From assembly GCA_030430835.1 (NCBI GenBank), contig JAUIKJ010000106.1:1-8827 (forward strand): a stretch of 8,827 nucleotides of DNA, in the 5' to 3' direction. The position numbers were made by a program, and so were the translations under genes. This DNA comes from Candidatus Hydrogenedentota bacterium. Its GTDB lineage: Bacteria; Hydrogenedentota; Hydrogenedentia; Hydrogenedentales; JAEUWI01. Shown here in pieces: positions 7,063 to 8,827 of this stretch (positions are counted from its first letter, which is position 1; every line of letters begins with the position of its first letter). The notes below the pieces were generated by a model. The model made no database searches. It worked only from the letters and a program-made list of their open reading frames with translations, and was not told the origin of the DNA.

Positions 7063-7094
7063 ACCGCCATTCCCGCGGAAGCGCGAATGGCGGT
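7063..7094. repeat. Hairpin with GGAA tetraloop in the convergent ettA/oxidoreductase spacer
   Basis: ACCGCCATTC (7063-7072) is perfectly complementary to GAATGGCGGT (7085-7094). Inside, after one C-C mismatch, CGC (7074-7076) pairs with GCG (7081-7083) around GGAA, a GNRA-type loop. The cATTCCCGCGgaAgCGcGAATg core resembles dispersed intergenic palindromes found in many bacterial genomes. Copy number cannot be judged from one window. It may instead act as an mRNA 3' end. No T tract lies on either side. Confidence 0.45.
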
Positions 7095-7150
7095 GAGCTT
7101 GGATTTCACTGCGATGGATTGGGGGGCAATGTGGCCAACGGACTCGCTGC

Positions 7151-7185
7151 GCGAGGCCTGGAGGGGGCGTGTTATAGCGCCTCGC
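7151..7185. other. Inverted repeat just downstream of the Gfo/Idh/MocA gene
   Basis: GCGAGGC (7151-7157) is complementary to GCCTCGC (7179-7185), separated by a 21-nt loop. On the minus strand it starts 10 nt after the oxidoreductase stop codon. It could form a weak terminator or 3' stabilising stem; no T tract is seen. Confidence 0.3.
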
Positions 7186-7195
7186 CATAACTTGC

Positions 7196-8374
7196 CTACG
7201 CCCAGCCCTTCAGCGGGTGCGTGCGATCGCTTAGCGGGAGCGCTACGCGCGTGCCTTGTACGTAGGACGCGAAGACGGCCTGGATCATTTCCTGGGCACG
7301 GCGGGCTTCGTTGAAGTTCGCCATGGGGGCGCGGTCTTCTTCGATGCCGGAGATGAGGTCGTTGATGAGCAGGCTGTAGCGTTCGTTCGGGTCATCGGCC
7401 ATGCTGAGATCCGGCATGTCCGGGATGGGCTGCCAAGCCGTGCCGCGCTTGCTGCCGCTCCAGGTGGAATCGTCAAGCCAACGCACATGGGGGATGACGT
7501 CCATCGCCATGTCGATGACGCCCTTCGTGCCGTGAATCTCCAGCCCCCAACGTCCGCCGTTTCCGTCGCGGCTCTTCATGGAACTGAAGTGCCCCGCGAC
7601 GCCTTTTTCGAAGCCGTACATCGCGTGGAGGCGGTTGCCCACCACCGGGCCGAGGGCTTCACTGGCCTCGCGGACATGCTCCGGGCGCGCGGACTGGCCG
7701 TTGTGCGTGATGTCGGCCATGCACCACTGGGCATCGCCGAGGAAGTAGGCCATGAGATCGAGGATGTGCGTGCCGAGTACGATGAGGTCTTCGCTGCCGG
7801 CGCGGTTGTCTTCCTTGCCGCGTCCGCGGATCTCCAGCACACTGCCGATGAGGCCGTCGTCGAACACCAGTTTCTTGATGTGCGGCATCATGGGCAGGGC
7901 GCGGAAGTTGTAGGCCAGGGACCACTTGAGGTTTTTCGCGTCGATGGCCGCGACCATCGCGTCTGCCTCCTCCAGATCCACGCAGAGCGGCTTCTCCATG
8001 AAGCCATGAGCACCAGCCTCGACGCAGGCGAGCAGGTATTCCTTGTGGCGCACGGTGGTGCGGGGGCCCACCGCGACGAGATCGGGGCGTTCTTTCGCGA
8101 GCATCTCGGTGTAGTCCGCGTAGCTGCGCTCCGCACCACATTCTGCGGCGTACTTCGCGCGGCCCGCTTCGTCCGGATCCGCGAGGCCTACCACGGCCAC
8201 GTCGTCGCGCAGGCCGAAGACCCGATGCAGATCGTGCCCGTAGCCGCCGTCCTTGGAGTCGCCAATAACGCAGGCCTTGTATTTCTTCGTTTCCTGGGCC
8301 ACGGCGCGTTGCGTGGCCGCGGCCACGGTGAAGGCGCCCGCGGCCTGCAGGAATGCACGGCGATCGATGTTCAT
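7196..8374 (-). CDS. Gfo/Idh/MocA family oxidoreductase with Tat signal peptide
   Basis: This is an NAD(P)-dependent sugar or cyclitol oxidoreductase of the Gfo/Idh/MocA family, probably exported folded. In the 392-residue product, residues 1-27 look like a twin-arginine signal: DRRAFLQ at 4-10, then a small-residue hydrophobic stretch and AVA before Q27. The Rossmann domain starts at KACVIGDSKDGGYGHDL. Its glycine pattern differs from the usual GxGxxG. The EKP motif carrying the active-site lysine is at 127-129, and GTHILD (201-206) holds the conserved histidine and aspartate. The C-terminal sheet domain runs from about 155 to 370. The ATG at 8374 is chosen because GGGAG (8381-8385) lies 6 nt upstream and because the Tat signal starts there; the frame stays open upstream but that part overlaps the neighbouring gene. 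The stop of the sulfatase-like gene is 14 nt upstream, so the two are probably one operon. The substrate is unknown. Confidence 0.9.
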   Translation of the reverse strand: MNIDRRAFLQAAGAFTVAAATQRAVAQETKKYKACVIGDSKDGGYGHDLHRVFGLRDDVAVVGLADPDEAGRAKYAAECGAERSYADYTEMLAKERPDLVAVGPRTTVRHKEYLLACVEAGAHGFMEKPLCVDLEEADAMVAAIDAKNLKWSLAYNFRALPMMPHIKKLVFDDGLIGSVLEIRGRGKEDNRAGSEDLIVLGTHILDLMAYFLGDAQWCMADITHNGQSARPEHVREASEALGPVVGNRLHAMYGFEKGVAGHFSSMKSRDGNGGRWGLEIHGTKGVIDMAMDVIPHVRWLDDSTWSGSKRGTAWQPIPDMPDLSMADDPNERYSLLINDLISGIEEDRAPMANFNEARRAQEMIQAVFASYVQGTRVALPLSDRTHPLKGWA

Positions 8375-8388
8375 CGTTTTCTCCCGGT

Positions 8389-8754
8389 TTAGAGGTAACC
8401 CATGCCCTCGAGTTGTTGCACCGCTTCGCCGGACAGGCCGTTGGCGGGGACGTTTTCGAAGGCCGAATCGAAGGAGGCCAACCACGATTCCAGTACGCCC
8501 AGCAGGGCGGCCGCCTGCTCCGGCAGCGTCCCGGCGAGATCGTGCTGCTCCTCCGGATCCATCTCCAAGTCGTATAGCGCGAGGGTATCGCTTCCGGCAT
8601 GGCGAATCAATTTGTAGTCCCCGGCGATCACTGCCTGCTGTGGGTGCGGCCAGGCCTTGTTGCTCGTGCCCTGTGCAAAGATCGGACGAAGCGCGATAGG
8701 CGTCTCCGGATTCCGAAGGGCTCCCGCTCGACGCCGCATTGGCATGCCAGGCAT
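8389..8754 (-). CDS. Sulfatase-like protein, C-terminal part (gene runs off the window; frame disrupted)
   Basis: The visible residues match the C-terminal end of alkaline-phosphatase-superfamily sulfatases. RPIFAQGT is followed by AVIAGDYKLIRH, the landmark LALYDLEMDPEEQHDLAG and a helical tail ending LEGMGYL, as in sulfatases that close with a LxxLGY motif. The catalytic N-terminal half, with the formylglycine site, lies outside the window. The first Met of this frame (8754) is not a credible start, because the domain is cut and an in-frame TGA stands at 8758-8760. The upstream part is probably encoded in the next frame, which is open to the window edge, so a frameshift lies around 8690-8757. 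Such enzymes usually remove sulfate esters from polysaccharides outside the cytoplasm; the substrate is not inferable. The gene is followed after 14 nt by the Tat-exported oxidoreductase. Confidence 0.7.
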   Translation of the reverse strand: MPGMPMRRRAGALRNPETPIALRPIFAQGTSNKAWPHPQQAVIAGDYKLIRHAGSDTLALYDLEMDPEEQHDLAGTLPEQAAALLGVLESWLASFDSAFENVPANGLSGEAVQQLEGMGYL

Positions 8755-8827
8755 CGATCATCCCGGCAAGGTCAAAGCCGTTCTCGCCGAACCATTGCAG
8801 GAAATAGGCCATCGGATGAATGGCGCC
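8690..8827 (-). pseudogene. Upstream continuation of the sulfatase-like gene in a shifted frame
   Basis: From the window edge, a different minus frame reads GAIHPMAYFLQWFGENGFDL and then AGMIDAWHANAAS before losing protein-like character near 8720. The other two frames have stops here (TGA at 8758-8760 and another near 8774). The FLQWFGENGFDLAGM stretch could be the sulfatase segment that normally precedes the RPIF region. Joining it to the downstream frame requires skipping one base, consistent with one extra base (or two missing) in the gene. Short GGG and CCC runs at 8718-8725 are possible sites. It may be a real mutation or a sequencing error. The identity of this fragment is not certain. 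Confidence 0.4.

Noticed and set aside
7256..8392. Plus-strand open frame of 378 codons opposite the Gfo/Idh/MocA gene
   Set aside because: It is antisense to a well-supported gene and the product is His/Val/Arg-rich without motifs.
8375..8812. N-terminal extension of the oxidoreductase to a Met at 8812
   Set aside because: The Tat signal and Shine-Dalgarno fix the start at 8374. Most of the extension overlaps the sulfatase-like C-terminus in another frame and reads as low-complexity Arg/Gly sequence.

Overview
The window looks like chromosomal DNA of a Gram-negative, GC-rich bacterium (GC by eye about 60%, strong G/C preference at third codon positions). Taxonomy is inference. A Tat-signal Gfo/Idh/MocA oxidoreductase next to a sulfatase, together with an EttA and an E. 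coli-type NADP isocitrate dehydrogenase, would suit sulfatase-rich lineages such as Planctomycetes, Lentisphaerae or Hydrogenedentota. Nothing here fixes the phylum. I see no mobile element, CRISPR array, rRNA or tRNA.

Layout. Bases 1-317 hold no convincing gene, but they contain a possible promoter and a structured leader ending in an intrinsic-terminator-like hairpin about 70 nt before serA. Next, on the + strand, come serA (long-form 3-phosphoglycerate dehydrogenase, 318-1910) and icd (NADP-type isocitrate dehydrogenase, 1923-3170). They are 12 nt apart, are probably co-transcribed, and are followed by a strong terminator at 3197-3240.

A minus-strand cluster follows, read from right to left: a PlsC-like lysophospholipid acyltransferase (start 5132), a CurA/YncB-type zinc-independent MDR oxidoreductase (start 4497, ATGA overlap with the previous stop), and a short gene for a 56-residue two-helix membrane protein (3264-3434). 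This cluster converges on the icd terminator. Its promoter lies back to back with that of ettA (5303-6976, +), an ABC-F translation factor.

Beyond ettA is a 219-nt convergent spacer with several hairpins. Then comes a minus-strand pair: a Tat-exported Gfo/Idh/MocA oxidoreductase (7196-8374), 14 nt downstream of the C-terminal end of a sulfatase-like gene (8389 to beyond the window). The visible sulfatase reading frame is blocked by a stop at 8758-8760, and another frame is open to the window edge, which suggests a frameshift.

Functionally this is mostly core metabolism (serine synthesis, TCA cycle, lipid acylation, translation control), with a small exported catabolic module at the right end. 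I found no clear new multi-gene system. The items most worth a second look are the serA leader, the 56-residue membrane protein in the acyltransferase/reductase operon, and the sulfatase frameshift.
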